From Paenibacillus lautus NBRC 15380 (lineage in GTDB: Bacteria > Bacillota > Bacilli > Paenibacillales > Paenibacillaceae): DNA of 41,311 nucleotides. Of this stretch, positions 1-7,600 are shown piece by piece. The translations under genes were made by a program, and so were the position numbers. Each line of letters starts with the position of its first letter. Position 1 is the first letter of the stretch. The stretch covers positions 1-41,311 of the forward strand of contig NZ_BIMF01000033.1 of assembly GCF_004000945.1 (NCBI RefSeq). Reading direction: 5' to 3'. Below the pieces are notes generated by a model. It saw nothing but the letters and a program-made list of their open reading frames with translations. It did not search any database and was not told the origin of the DNA.

Positions 1-182
1 CACGAAGTGAATCAGGAAGCCACTCGGCATCGAATCTTGAATTCAGCCGGGCCTTCCGGTCTCACGTACCAAAAACGTACGCTCCTCTCCTCAGTCCCTA
101 GCTTCATCCAACCTTCTCGGTGCTGAAAACCGACCTTTTTGAACTCGCACCTTTATGAACTCCCAGTAACAAGGTAACAACT
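1..182. repeat. Probable dispersed repeat element, truncated by the window edge
   Basis: This non-coding block lies just downstream of the yabT stop codon. It contains a 5-bp hairpin (cgtac at 65-69 with gtacg at 77-81, around an A-rich loop) and a near-perfect 14-nt direct repeat (133-146 and 149-162, one mismatch). No ORF is supported. From memory, the minus-strand text resembles a repeated non-coding element present in many copies in Paenibacillus chromosomes. No second copy is visible in this window, so the repeat call rests on recollection. It could instead be the 3' flank of yabT or the leader of the next gene. Confidence 0.4.
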
Positions 183-1103
183 TCATGAGCGGAAGAAAAA
201 ATAAACAGTAAGGGCCATGATGACTAACGACAAACCAAACGCGTTCTTCAGCCACCGCGGAGTTCGTCCCGGATGAGGACGCACGTTCCGGCCCGAACCT
301 TCATATATTCGTTTTCTCCACTCGTTCAACGCTTCCCGTGAATCCGCGAAATCTCCCGATAAAGCCTTGTTCAGCCAAACAACGTATGGCTTGAAGATGA
401 GGTTTCTTCGCAGTACCAGCTGCAGATCTGCAACACTACGGGTCTGGGGAAGCTGACAAGACGCCTCCCGTAATGATTTCTCATCCAGCAGGCCGATACA
501 CATCACGGCAAACGAGAACAAATCATAGGATACGTCGCCAGTCCGGCTTCCGGCATTCCAGTATCCCCGATCATACCATTCCGTAAACTGCTTTACGCTG
601 CGTCCGAAAGGACTGACGCCTCCGTAATCGATCAGTTCCACTCTTCCGTATGCCGAGACCATCACATTATCCGGCTTCAAATCACCGAATGCATAACCGG
701 ATGCATGCAGAACGGTCAGCTTCTCGAGCAGCTTCAGTCCGAGCAATCCGATCCAGTCGGCACCGCGTTTGCGAATAAAATGATGCAGCGGACTCCCTTC
801 AATGTAACGCATAACATAAAAGGATACTTCGCCGCTGCCGTCATGATGATCGTCCGCCTCTACGAGATAAGGGTCCGGCATCTGTTCTTTCAACGCATTC
901 AGCACATTAATTTCGGATTGAAGATCCAGAGCGTCATACCCAACTTTTAAAGCATAACGCTCGCGTACTCCTGCCCGGTGGACCAGATACACCTTGCCGT
1001 TAGCCCCTTTGCCGAGCATACGTTCCACGATGTACCGGCTGTTCCGCCACTTGCCTTTAATTACGGTTCCTGGCGGGTAACCCGGGTTAGACAACGTAGT
1101 CAC
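183..1103 (-). CDS. yabT: Membrane-anchored serine/threonine protein kinase, YabT/PrkD-like
   Basis: A Hanks-type kinase of 306 residues. The glycine-rich loop GKGANG is at about residues 31-36, the ATP-binding lysine in YALKV at about 53, the catalytic loop GDLKPDN at about 140-146 and a DYGG variant of DFG at about 159-162. One hydrophobic segment near 287-304 suggests C-terminal membrane anchoring. The usual HRD reads FGD, so the arginine that normally contacts a phosphorylated activation loop is missing; the catalytic aspartate and downstream Lys and Asn remain. The start overlaps the end of yabS by 17 bp, indicating translational coupling and the order spoIIE-yabS-yabT. B. subtilis YabT is a sporulation-linked kinase that is stimulated by DNA. 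That role here is inferred from domain structure and synteny. Confidence 0.9.
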   Translation of the reverse strand: MTTLSNPGYPPGTVIKGKWRNSRYIVERMLGKGANGKVYLVHRAGVRERYALKVGYDALDLQSEINVLNALKEQMPDPYLVEADDHHDGSGEVSFYVMRYIEGSPLHHFIRKRGADWIGLLGLKLLEKLTVLHASGYAFGDLKPDNVMVSAYGRVELIDYGGVSPFGRSVKQFTEWYDRGYWNAGSRTGDVSYDLFSFAVMCIGLLDEKSLREASCQLPQTRSVADLQLVLRRNLIFKPYVVWLNKALSGDFADSREALNEWRKRIYEGSGRNVRPHPGRTPRWLKNAFGLSLVIMALTVYFFFRS

Positions 1104-1827
1104 CGAGCATCCCTTCCTCTTGGCTGGAATGACCCCGCCATGATTGATTACCCTCTAGTGTACCATATCGGTAAAATTCAATCACCTTTAACAAGGCAGG
1201 TCCAGTCGGCGTTGCCCCTCTCATCTGCAGGCGGCTGAACATTCCCCGGGCGCCGTCAAGATCTGAGGTCCAATTCACGTCCATCACGATGTCCTCGCCG
1301 CTATGTTTGCCAGGAAAATGGAATACCGCTAGTTCGCTTGAGCCAGCGCGTGCTTTTAAACTCAGCATCAAATCGCGTATCGCTTCCTCAACCGCAGCCA
1401 GCTTGGGTTTCATGCTTGCACTTGCATCGATTAACAGCGCGACCTGCAGGGATGACGTCTCAGCGAGCTCATCCACAACTTCAACGACCTGCGAACGCTT
1501 GTCCGGCGGAAGCTCCTCCAGCGACCCGCCCCCCAAAATATGCTGTATCTCCTTATTTACCGCTTGTTGGATCGTCTGAACCACCGTTTTCCGAGTCATC
1601 ATCTGTATCGTCTGCGCCAGCTGCGGTGTACCTACGATCCGGTGTATGCCTCCTCCCGCTTTGGCTATCTCCTGAATTTCCAATCCCCCAAGTTCACCGA
1701 TCGTCCCGTAATCAAGGACCCCCACCACATTCACAACAATACCATCCTGGAGCGCATGGGCTGCGGCCAGAACCGGACTGGCCCCAACGTTCGAGCAGCC
1801 GTCCGTTATCAGTAGAATTTGCTTCAT
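1087..1827 (-). CDS. yabS: vWA (MIDAS) domain protein YabS
   Basis: A 246-residue protein matching YabS by position and motifs. A MIDAS-like DASAS lies at about residues 134-138 and TPTG at about 206-209. The TDG motif, which normally comes late in a vWA domain, lies at residues 8-10, followed by a hydrophobic strand (VNVVGV) and IAKAGGG. The vWA elements are therefore in permuted order. The start at 1827 was chosen because GGAGG lies 12 nt upstream; an in-frame ATG 24 nt earlier has no ribosome binding site. It sits between spoIIE and yabT and its end overlaps yabT by 17 bp. vWA proteins usually bind partners through a metal ion. The partner here is unknown, but the flanking PP2C phosphatase and kinase are obvious candidates. 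Confidence 0.88.
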   Translation of the reverse strand: MKQILLITDGCSNVGASPVLAAAHALQDGIVVNVVGVLDYGTIGELGGLEIQEIAKAGGGIHRIVGTPQLAQTIQMMTRKTVVQTIQQAVNKEIQHILGGGSLEELPPDKRSQVVEVVDELAETSSLQVALLIDASASMKPKLAAVEEAIRDLMLSLKARAGSSELAVFHFPGKHSGEDIVMDVNWTSDLDGARGMFSRLQMRGATPTGPALLKVIEFYRYGTLEGNQSWRGHSSQEEGMLGDYVV

Positions 1828-1994
1828 AATAAATGATCGCCTCCGTCTCATCCATTCCTATCGATTTGACTTCTATCTCTATCATTTCCACATTCAAGAG
1901 AGTTCAAACGGATACATAGGAAGAATAGACGGAAAAGATTTACCATTTCCGGGGTCCTCCATTTCCCGGGTAATCGCTTGGTTTTTCTAACGCA

Positions 1995-4505
1995 TCAGCT
2001 AACCGTTCGCGGCCGCTCCATTCGGGCGAAGCCTGGTACATGCACATTCGACCATTCCGGATGGAAGTGATCCACACGCCCGACCACCACCGTCATATCA
2101 TCATGAATTTGATTCTGTTGATAGCGAATCACCTTTTCCAGCAAACAGTCGGCAATTTCCTGCGGATCCTCACTGTTCACTTCCTGAATCATTCGTTTCA
2201 TCCATAGCTCCTTGTTTACCGCATAACCCGGTGCATCATATATGCCATCCGTCATCATGATGAGAACATCACCGGCCTGCAGCTGTAATGACACCAGGTC
2301 CACTTCGATATCCTGAATAATCCCAATCGGAAGATTGCTGGCCGAGACCGGTATGACATCATTGCCCCGTTTGATAAAGCTCGGCGTCGAACCGATCTTC
2401 ATAAAGGTGGTCTGAGCCGTATATTGATCGATTAGGGCCATATCGACCGTGGCATAGATTTCATCTGGCGAGCGCAGCATCAGAATCGAGTTGACCGATT
2501 TAATCGCCAGCTTTTCATCCATCCCGGATTGAAGCAGCTGTTCTAATATATTCAGAGCCGAGCTGCTCTCAAGCCGAGCCCTTTCCCCATTGCCCATGCC
2601 ATCACTAAGCGCTACCGCAAACGTCCCGTTGCCCAGCTCAACCGTACTGAAGCTGTCGCCTGATAAAATATCCCCTCCCTTAGCCGCTGCGGCTACACCC
2701 GTCATAATTTCATATGTTTTCGCTGAACCGAAACGCACGGTGGCCAATCCATCCCTTGGATGGGTCAGGGTCTCTTCCATTACCGCGATATGCTCCCCGA
2801 GAATGTCGGACAGCAGTGGTCCAATAATCTTCCTGCATTCGTCATAACCCCGGGTATACGCATGAACGATCTCAATCTCGACCTGCCCGGAGTCCAGACT
2901 GATGATATCGATGCCTTGAATCGATAAGCCGAGCTGCTGAAGCGCTTCCCGAATCTGTTCTTCTTGAATGTGCATCGTCTGGCTTTCCCGCTTAATCTCT
3001 CGGGCCAAGTCTTCCATAACCTGCGAAACCCCGGATAATTGTTCCGCTACCAGATGGCGGCTATCGTATATTTGGCGTTTCCACTGCATATCATGTTGGT
3101 AGAGATGATACTGCTGCTTCAGGATGCCGAGCACCTCCTCCTTCTTGGCACAGATCCGGCTCCATTCCGGCGGCAGATCGTCTGCTTCCATCTCAGGATT
3201 CTCCTCGATGGAGGTCATCATATCGGTCATATATTTATAAGTCTGGTAAAACTTCATGTCCCAGCACTGATTCCGTTTATAGCATGTGGCACAGCTTCCT
3301 TCGGCCACGGCATTCATAAAATGATTCATCTCCTCCGCCTGTTTGCCTGGAGGCTGTATGACCCCTGACGTTTGTCCGAAACTTTGCGAGAGCTGACGGA
3401 ATACCTTGGAGAATTGGGTAACACGATCCGCTGTAAGATCCCGAACCCGCTTAGCGTATTCATGCTGTGAACGGGTATGATCCTGCGTGCCCGGCACATA
3501 TTTGCCTATAGCCTGCATTACGCTCTTGGGTGTGATGAGGAACAGCACAATAGCCGCACAGGTTTCCCAAGTGGAGATCATCACTTCTCCAGGATTGCTG
3601 AAATAGATGGAGAGAATGGTTGCCCCCAGCAGCATGCCCAGTGAAACACCGCCTTTCTTCCCTTCTTTCAGCATACCGGCGAGCATCCCGGAAAAGGCGA
3701 GTAGACTCATCTGGGAGAAGGCCGAAATGTTGGCAAGACTGAGAATGAGACCTGTCACCACGCCAACCGAGGCGCCTAGCGGAGCTCCCCCGACTAGAGC
3801 AAACAGCAGAATTAAGTAACGGGATAAGACATGCTCTACCGACAGGGATTGGATCGTCCAGCCAACGGCACCTGTCATGACCGACGCCAGCAAAATGATG
3901 ATACATAGAATTTCTTCATTTCGAAGAACATGCGTTTTTTTACGAAGCGTCAGCACCGGAATCGCCTGGATAAAGACCAATGTCAGGACAAAGCTGAGCA
4001 CCGCGTTCAGGGTGAGCATCATCATGGAATACCAGGTAATGCTCGGTCCGATGAGAACACTGAACAGATTCACGAAGAAGGTGGAGACAAATACCATCAG
4101 CGGTGCATATGACAATTCTGCCCGATCATACGTCTCCAATCCCCGCATCATAAAGTAAAAGATCAAGATTTCTGCCGGTACCATCCATGCTACCGGAAAG
4201 GACGCAAATAAACTTCCTGCAACGATCGCTGCGCCTACCGGCAGCAAATAATCGCGACGCATAAAGGCAATGACTGCAAAATAAGCTACGGCAAATGGAG
4301 ACAGCTCTCCCAGGATCATAGCTCGTCCGAGCAGAAAACCCATGAAGGTTAGCAAGATCATCCACTTCTTAGCGGCCAGGAAGTGGATGGGACGCTGAAG
4401 AAAAGGCAGCTGCCCTAATCGTTCTGTTACACGGGCACGAATGGAACCCGCTCCCCCTTTAACTGCCTCAGTACCCGGAAACATCACCAGATTTCTTTTA
4501 TCCAT
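1995..4505 (-). CDS. spoIIE: Stage II sporulation protein E, PP2C-type phosphatase
   Basis: An 836-residue protein with SpoIIE architecture. A short cytoplasmic N-terminus is followed by many hydrophobic segments (about residues 45-330), a central coiled and regulatory region with a Cys-rich patch (CATCYKRNQC), and a C-terminal PP2C domain from about 590. Metal-binding motifs GDSFS and DGMGNG are visible. In the family, SpoIIE localises to the polar septum through FtsZ and dephosphorylates SpoIIAA to release sigma-F in the forespore. It has its own Spo0A-type promoter at 4544-4576, and yabS and yabT lie downstream on the same strand. The ATG at 4505 is preceded by a GGGGTG ribosome binding site. 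Confidence 0.97.
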   Translation of the reverse strand: MDKRNLVMFPGTEAVKGGAGSIRARVTERLGQLPFLQRPIHFLAAKKWMILLTFMGFLLGRAMILGELSPFAVAYFAVIAFMRRDYLLPVGAAIVAGSLFASFPVAWMVPAEILIFYFMMRGLETYDRAELSYAPLMVFVSTFFVNLFSVLIGPSITWYSMMMLTLNAVLSFVLTLVFIQAIPVLTLRKKTHVLRNEEILCIIILLASVMTGAVGWTIQSLSVEHVLSRYLILLFALVGGAPLGASVGVVTGLILSLANISAFSQMSLLAFSGMLAGMLKEGKKGGVSLGMLLGATILSIYFSNPGEVMISTWETCAAIVLFLITPKSVMQAIGKYVPGTQDHTRSQHEYAKRVRDLTADRVTQFSKVFRQLSQSFGQTSGVIQPPGKQAEEMNHFMNAVAEGSCATCYKRNQCWDMKFYQTYKYMTDMMTSIEENPEMEADDLPPEWSRICAKKEEVLGILKQQYHLYQHDMQWKRQIYDSRHLVAEQLSGVSQVMEDLAREIKRESQTMHIQEEQIREALQQLGLSIQGIDIISLDSGQVEIEIVHAYTRGYDECRKIIGPLLSDILGEHIAVMEETLTHPRDGLATVRFGSAKTYEIMTGVAAAAKGGDILSGDSFSTVELGNGTFAVALSDGMGNGERARLESSSALNILEQLLQSGMDEKLAIKSVNSILMLRSPDEIYATVDMALIDQYTAQTTFMKIGSTPSFIKRGNDVIPVSASNLPIGIIQDIEVDLVSLQLQAGDVLIMMTDGIYDAPGYAVNKELWMKRMIQEVNSEDPQEIADCLLEKVIRYQQNQIHDDMTVVVGRVDHFHPEWSNVHVPGFARMERPRTVS

Positions 4506-4543
4506 TACGCTGGCACCCCATTCTTCACGAATTTGTTGGTCCC

Positions 4544-4576
4544 ATTATAAAACCCCTGTTCAGGAAAGTTTGTCAG
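4544..4576 (-). promoter_or_regulatory. spoIIE promoter, sigma-A type with 21-bp spacer
   Basis: On the minus strand a perfect -10 (TATAAT, 4544-4549) is separated by exactly 21 bp from a -35-like CTGACA (4571-4576). The B. subtilis spoIIE promoter has the same unusual 21-bp spacing and needs Spo0A~P. A 0A-box-like TGTCGGA lies upstream at 4603-4609. The predicted transcript begins about 30 nt before the start codon. The rest of the interval between spoIIE and the yabR terminator (about 4610-4797) shows no gene or tRNA. Confidence 0.75.
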
Positions 4577-4797
4577 AACACCGGACAAGCCCCAAAGAAA
4601 TTTCCGACAAAATCAACGCGCCTTGCGAACGTTCGGGAAAAGAGCGCTCATCCCCCACGCCCAGCGGTATTTACACCAGTCAAGCCTATAGTATTCTTGC
4701 GGATCATTTCCCGAATTGAGGCGGACATCCCGCGCTCATTCCACACGGTATCGCCGTAAATTGCGTAGGAACCTGTCGTACCCTTGGATGCAACGAC

Positions 4798-4831
4798 AAA
4801 AAAACCGCAGAAGGCGATTTCCCTCTGCGGT
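4798..4831 (-). terminator. Intrinsic terminator of yabR
   Basis: Minus-strand stem ACCGCAG/CTGCGGT (4804-4810 with 4825-4831) followed by a run of seven T. It lies 20 nt after the yabR stop codon. Confidence 0.9.
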
Positions 4832-4850
4832 CAGTTTATATTTTATCGAA

Positions 4851-5342
4851 TTACATACGTTTGGCTCCGCGTCCACCGCGTTTGCCTTCCGTATTCTTCT
4901 TAAGCGAAGAGATTCGTTCTTCACTGTCTTTCAGGAAGCGTGACATTTTATCCTCAAATGAAGGCTTGTTGGCCGCAGGCTTAAACGGGCGTCCGCCGCG
5001 TTCACGGTTGAATCCTCCACCACCGCCACCTCCGAATCGTTCTCCGCCGCCGCCTCCACTGCGTTCCGGTCTCGGTGCGCGGGGTGGACGACTTTCGGAA
5101 GCCGGCTTGTCGACAGCCTGCTTGATCGAAAGACCGATCTTGCCGTCCTTGTCGACATTAATCACCTTCACGGTAACGACATCGTTGATCTTCAAATGAT
5201 CGTTGACATCCTTAACGTAATTGTCGGCGATCTCCGAGATGTGAACGAGACCCGTGACACCTCCTGACAGATCCACAAATGCTCCAAAATGCGTTATGCC
5301 TGTCACCTTGCCCTCTAACTTGGTGCCCACTTCAATTGCCAT
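4851..5342 (-). CDS. yabR: S1 domain RNA-binding protein YabR
   Basis: A 163-residue protein. Residues about 1-75 form one S1 OB-fold (GTKLEGKVTGITHFGAFVDL, then a GLVHISEIAD motif). A Gly/Arg-rich linker follows (about 85-125, with runs of G) and then a charged, RGG-containing tail. B. subtilis YabR is shorter, about 128 residues, so the disordered glycine-rich region is expanded here. S1 proteins of this type bind RNA and are often ribosome-associated; the exact role is not established. GGGAGG precedes the start by 13 nt. It has its own sigma-A promoter (5407-5436) and terminator. Confidence 0.92.
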   Translation of the reverse strand: MAIEVGTKLEGKVTGITHFGAFVDLSGGVTGLVHISEIADNYVKDVNDHLKINDVVTVKVINVDKDGKIGLSIKQAVDKPASESRPPRAPRPERSGGGGGERFGGGGGGGFNRERGGRPFKPAANKPSFEDKMSRFLKDSEERISSLKKNTEGKRGGRGAKRM

Positions 5343-5406
5343 AGAATAAAATGATCCTCCCTTAAAAATATACAGTCCGATTTAGAAATCGCGCTGCGGT
5401 GATTTG

Positions 5407-5436
5407 ATTATACGATAATGACCTAAACAAGGTCAA
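5407..5436 (-). promoter_or_regulatory. Sigma-A promoter of yabR with a palindrome
   Basis: TTGACC (5431-5436), an 18-bp spacer, then a perfect TATAAT (5407-5412) on the minus strand. An inverted repeat TGACCT-5nt-AGGTCA (5419-5424 with 5430-5435) overlaps the -35 and the upstream half of the spacer and could be an operator. Confidence 0.75.
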
Positions 5437-5456
5437 CAGACGTGTGTCCTGCCTAA

Positions 5457-5807
5457 TTACGGCTCTTCGCCCGAATTTTGGGGCTGAATGATCGGCGTCT
5501 CATTTGGCAGATACAGTCCAAACTTCTTGCGGGCAATCTGCCCGATATATTCAGGGTCCTTCAATCGCTCCACTTCATGAGTAATCTGGATTAGCGACTG
5601 TTCAACGGACTTATAATCCTCTTGCTTTTGAGCTAGCGCTTCGTTTTGATTACGGATGCGGTCATTCTGGGACCAGAGCGTTGAACCTGCCCAGATCAAA
5701 AACAGCGCCATCATCGCCACAAACATTCTTTTACGCCGGCGTGCGCCTTTGTTCTTTGTCTTGGTTTGTTGGGGAGCCTGCTTCGACGGATCAGCAAATC
5801 TTCCCAT
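5457..5807 (-). CDS. divIC: Cell division protein DivIC (septum formation initiator)
   Basis: A 116-residue bitopic membrane protein. A basic cytoplasmic N-terminus (KTKNKGARRRKR) leads into one transmembrane helix at about residues 26-46. A leucine-zipper-like coiled coil follows, ending in the family motif DPEYIGQIARKKFGL. DivIC works with FtsL and DivIB at the septum and in the spore septum. The start at 5807 is set by AGGAGG with 7-nt spacing; upstream in-frame ATG codons lie too close to, or before, this site. The yabQ stop codon overlaps the same Shine-Dalgarno, so the two genes are translationally coupled. Confidence 0.93.
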   Translation of the reverse strand: MGRFADPSKQAPQQTKTKNKGARRRKRMFVAMMALFLIWAGSTLWSQNDRIRNQNEALAQKQEDYKSVEQSLIQITHEVERLKDPEYIGQIARKKFGLYLPNETPIIQPQNSGEEP

Positions 5808-5818
5808 GACCATACCTC

Positions 5819-6388
5819 CTAAAACCAGCGCTTCCACGCCTTAATAACCTTGTCCGCGAATTGCTTGCACCATGCCGGCAGCCTGACTCTGGATGTGATC
5901 GGTCTCAGCATCCATTTCAAGAGTCGCCAAAAAGGCATGAGGCATTTAAGGACTAAACGCAACAGCGACAGGAGAAACTTCCATAGAAACCTTAACAATC
6001 CCAAGATGAGCATCAGGATTCCTTTGATCGGATTCCACAATAACATACGGAACAGCTTGTACAAAAAGGACAGTAAGCCTTTTGTCACTTGAATTAACAT
6101 TACCACAAAACGTTGGGTTATGACACTCCATAATAAAAAATAGATCCAAACCCCTATAAACAGGCCCACAAACACATAAAAACGCAGTTGACCGTCATTG
6201 GTCACATACAACATGCGAAAAATGAAGAAGGCTGCCGCAATCCAGTAAAGGAAGTCCAGGGTATGCTTGGACCATTGCGGGAAACGGAGCTGCCCTGCCA
6301 GCACCCGGTAGCTGTCGAAGGCGACTCCCATCGCTGCTCCGGAGAAGAGCATCCAGAGCAGCGTGATCCATTGTACGCTGGGGTTCAT
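5819..6388 (-). CDS. yabQ: Spore cortex biosynthesis protein YabQ
   Basis: A 189-residue membrane protein with about three or four hydrophobic helices in the first 110 residues and a further hydrophobic stretch after a basic loop. The C-terminus is rich in Arg, Lys and Trp. The N-terminal SVQW...FDSYRVL region and position between yabP and divIC match YabQ, a mother-cell protein of the outer forespore membrane needed for cortex formation in B. subtilis. Its ATG overlaps the yabP stop by four bases (ATGA). Confidence 0.9.
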   Translation of the reverse strand: MNPSVQWITLLWMLFSGAAMGVAFDSYRVLAGQLRFPQWSKHTLDFLYWIAAAFFIFRMLYVTNDGQLRFYVFVGLFIGVWIYFLLWSVITQRFVVMLIQVTKGLLSFLYKLFRMLLWNPIKGILMLILGLLRFLWKFLLSLLRLVLKCLMPFWRLLKWMLRPITSRVRLPAWCKQFADKVIKAWKRWF

Positions 6389-6666
6389 TTAAACAGCTTA
6401 CCCAGCAGACTCTTGTTCTTGGTCTGCGAACCGGGATTCAAGTAAATCAGTGAATGCACCTGACCTTCAATCGACAAAAGCCCCTCTTCCAGGCTGAGAT
6501 TTTTAATATGTAAATTTTGTCCCCGAATGGTGAGATGCCCAAGCTCGGTTTGAAGCAGAAATTCTTCACTGTCAAAGCTCTCCACATTTTGGACACCCGT
6601 AATGTCCAGCAGCTTCCGGTTCTGCATCCGCAGGTCATGAAACTTGCCCTTCCCTTGGTCGATCAT
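6385..6666 (-). CDS. yabP: Sporulation protein YabP
   Basis: A 93-residue soluble protein of the YabP/YqfC family, which has a short beta-rich fold; the conserved LLDITGVQNVESFDSEEFLL and GHLTIRGQNLHI segments are visible. It is needed for cortex assembly in B. subtilis and is sigma-E dependent there. The start at 6666 follows AAAGGAGGGG with 8-nt spacing, so the longer reading frame beginning at 6690 is unlikely. A terminator at 6825-6863 separates it from rqcP, so yabP-yabQ-divIC needs its own promoter. I could not identify a convincing sigma-E site. Confidence 0.9.
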   Translation of the reverse strand: MIDQGKGKFHDLRMQNRKLLDITGVQNVESFDSEEFLLQTELGHLTIRGQNLHIKNLSLEEGLLSIEGQVHSLIYLNPGSQTKNKSLLGKLFK

Positions 6667-6824
6667 GGCATGTACCCCTCCTTTTAACAATAGCTTATGG
6701 GAAGGTACCTGTCTTTAGAACCGGAAGAAGAACAACCGCTTCAGGAATGATCGTGACGCTGCGAGGATTGCCAGGTGAATGAAAGAGAGCAGGAACTCCT
6801 CTTGTTTATACATCAAGATAAACA

Positions 6825-6863
6825 TAAAAACGTCCCCCGCACCATAGGGTGAGAGGGACGTTT
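6825..6863 (-). terminator. Intrinsic terminator of the HU-rqcP transcript
   Basis: Minus-strand hairpin with arms AAACGTCCC and GGGACGTTT (6855-6863 with about 6828-6836) followed by TTTTTAT. It lies 20 nt after the rqcP stop. Confidence 0.85.
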
Positions 6864-6883
6864 GATGGAACGGCTCGGGCTGC

Positions 6884-7162
6884 TTACCAGTCCAATCCGC
6901 GATCTTTAACGATCGGTTCTTCCTTGACCAAGGTATAGAGGCTGGTTGCCTCATCTTTACGGGTTGTCTCGGTAAGACGCTCGACCCGGACGGTCACCAG
7001 CTTCTGGCCAAATTGGACGGTGATCTCATCGCCCAATTTAACCGTGCTGCTCGGCTTGGCCTCGCGGCCATTGATCAGCACCCGGCCTTGATCCGATACA
7101 TCTTTCGCTACGGTACGCCGCTTGATTAACCTCGATACTTTCAGGAATTTATCGACGCGCAT
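6884..7162 (-). CDS. rqcP: S4-domain ribosome quality-control factor RqcP (YabO)
   Basis: A 92-residue Hsp15-like S4 RNA-binding domain. MRVDKFLKVSRLIKRRTVAK and GRVLINGREAKPSSTVKLGD are typical of the family. In B. subtilis, RqcP binds stalled 50S subunits carrying peptidyl-tRNA and supports alanine tailing by RqcH. Its ATG shares a base with the HU stop codon (TAATG), so the two are co-translated. The C-terminal 20 residues are charged and probably flexible. Confidence 0.93.
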   Translation of the reverse strand: MRVDKFLKVSRLIKRRTVAKDVSDQGRVLINGREAKPSSTVKLGDEITVQFGQKLVTVRVERLTETTRKDEATSLYTLVKEEPIVKDRGLDW

Positions 7163-7434
7163 TATTTTACGGCTTCTTTAAGCTTGTTGCCTGCCTTGAA
7201 CGCAGGAACGTTGGATTCTGGAATTTCGATCGTGTTACCTGTTTGCGGGTTGCGGCCTGTACGTCCAGCGCGCTTACGAGTTTCGAAAGTACCAAAGCCG
7301 ATCAATTGAACTTTATCGCCATTAGCCAAAGCTTCAGTAATTTCACCAAGGAAGCCGTTCAAGACGTTCTCTACGTCTTTTTTTGTCAGTCCACTTTTAC
7401 CGGAAATGTTGTTGATCAGATCTGTTTTGTTCAT
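7162..7434 (-). CDS. hup: HU family nucleoid protein
   Basis: A 90-residue HU/IHF protein: MNKTDLINNI start, GFGTFETRKRAGRTGRNPQT arm and the C-terminal NVPAFKAGNKLKEAV. It is a homodimer that bends DNA non-specifically. A GGGAGG ribosome binding site lies 9 nt before the ATG. Its location between mazG and rqcP differs from B. subtilis, where hbs is elsewhere. Upstream 7435-7600 holds AT-rich sequence and two short inverted repeats (about 7495-7510 and 7540-7560); I see only weak promoter matches there. Confidence 0.96.
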   Translation of the reverse strand: MNKTDLINNISGKSGLTKKDVENVLNGFLGEITEALANGDKVQLIGFGTFETRKRAGRTGRNPQTGNTIEIPESNVPAFKAGNKLKEAVK

Positions 7435-7600
7435 GAATTAAATCCTCCCAATTATCAGAAAAATATAAGATTTTACGGTTATTCGGTTAAACCGCCTTGC
7501 AATCTGCAAGATTTCACCATTAATGATTATTCTGGATGCCTTGCGGAATTCCTGCCGCAAATCCCTATTTTTTTATTTTTTACGTGAAAAGATGCCTTTT

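Noticed and set aside
4506..4850. tRNA genes near spoIIE, as found in B. subtilis
   Set aside because: No cloverleaf, no GTTCGAATCC-like T-loop and no CCA-ready acceptor stem in this interval.
6715..6954. 79-codon minus-strand ORF after rqcP
   Set aside because: It overlaps the end of rqcP and runs through the terminator hairpin at 6825-6863; no domain seen.
7495..7580. Hairpin terminator for mazG
   Set aside because: Short inverted repeats are present but neither has a T-run on the minus strand.
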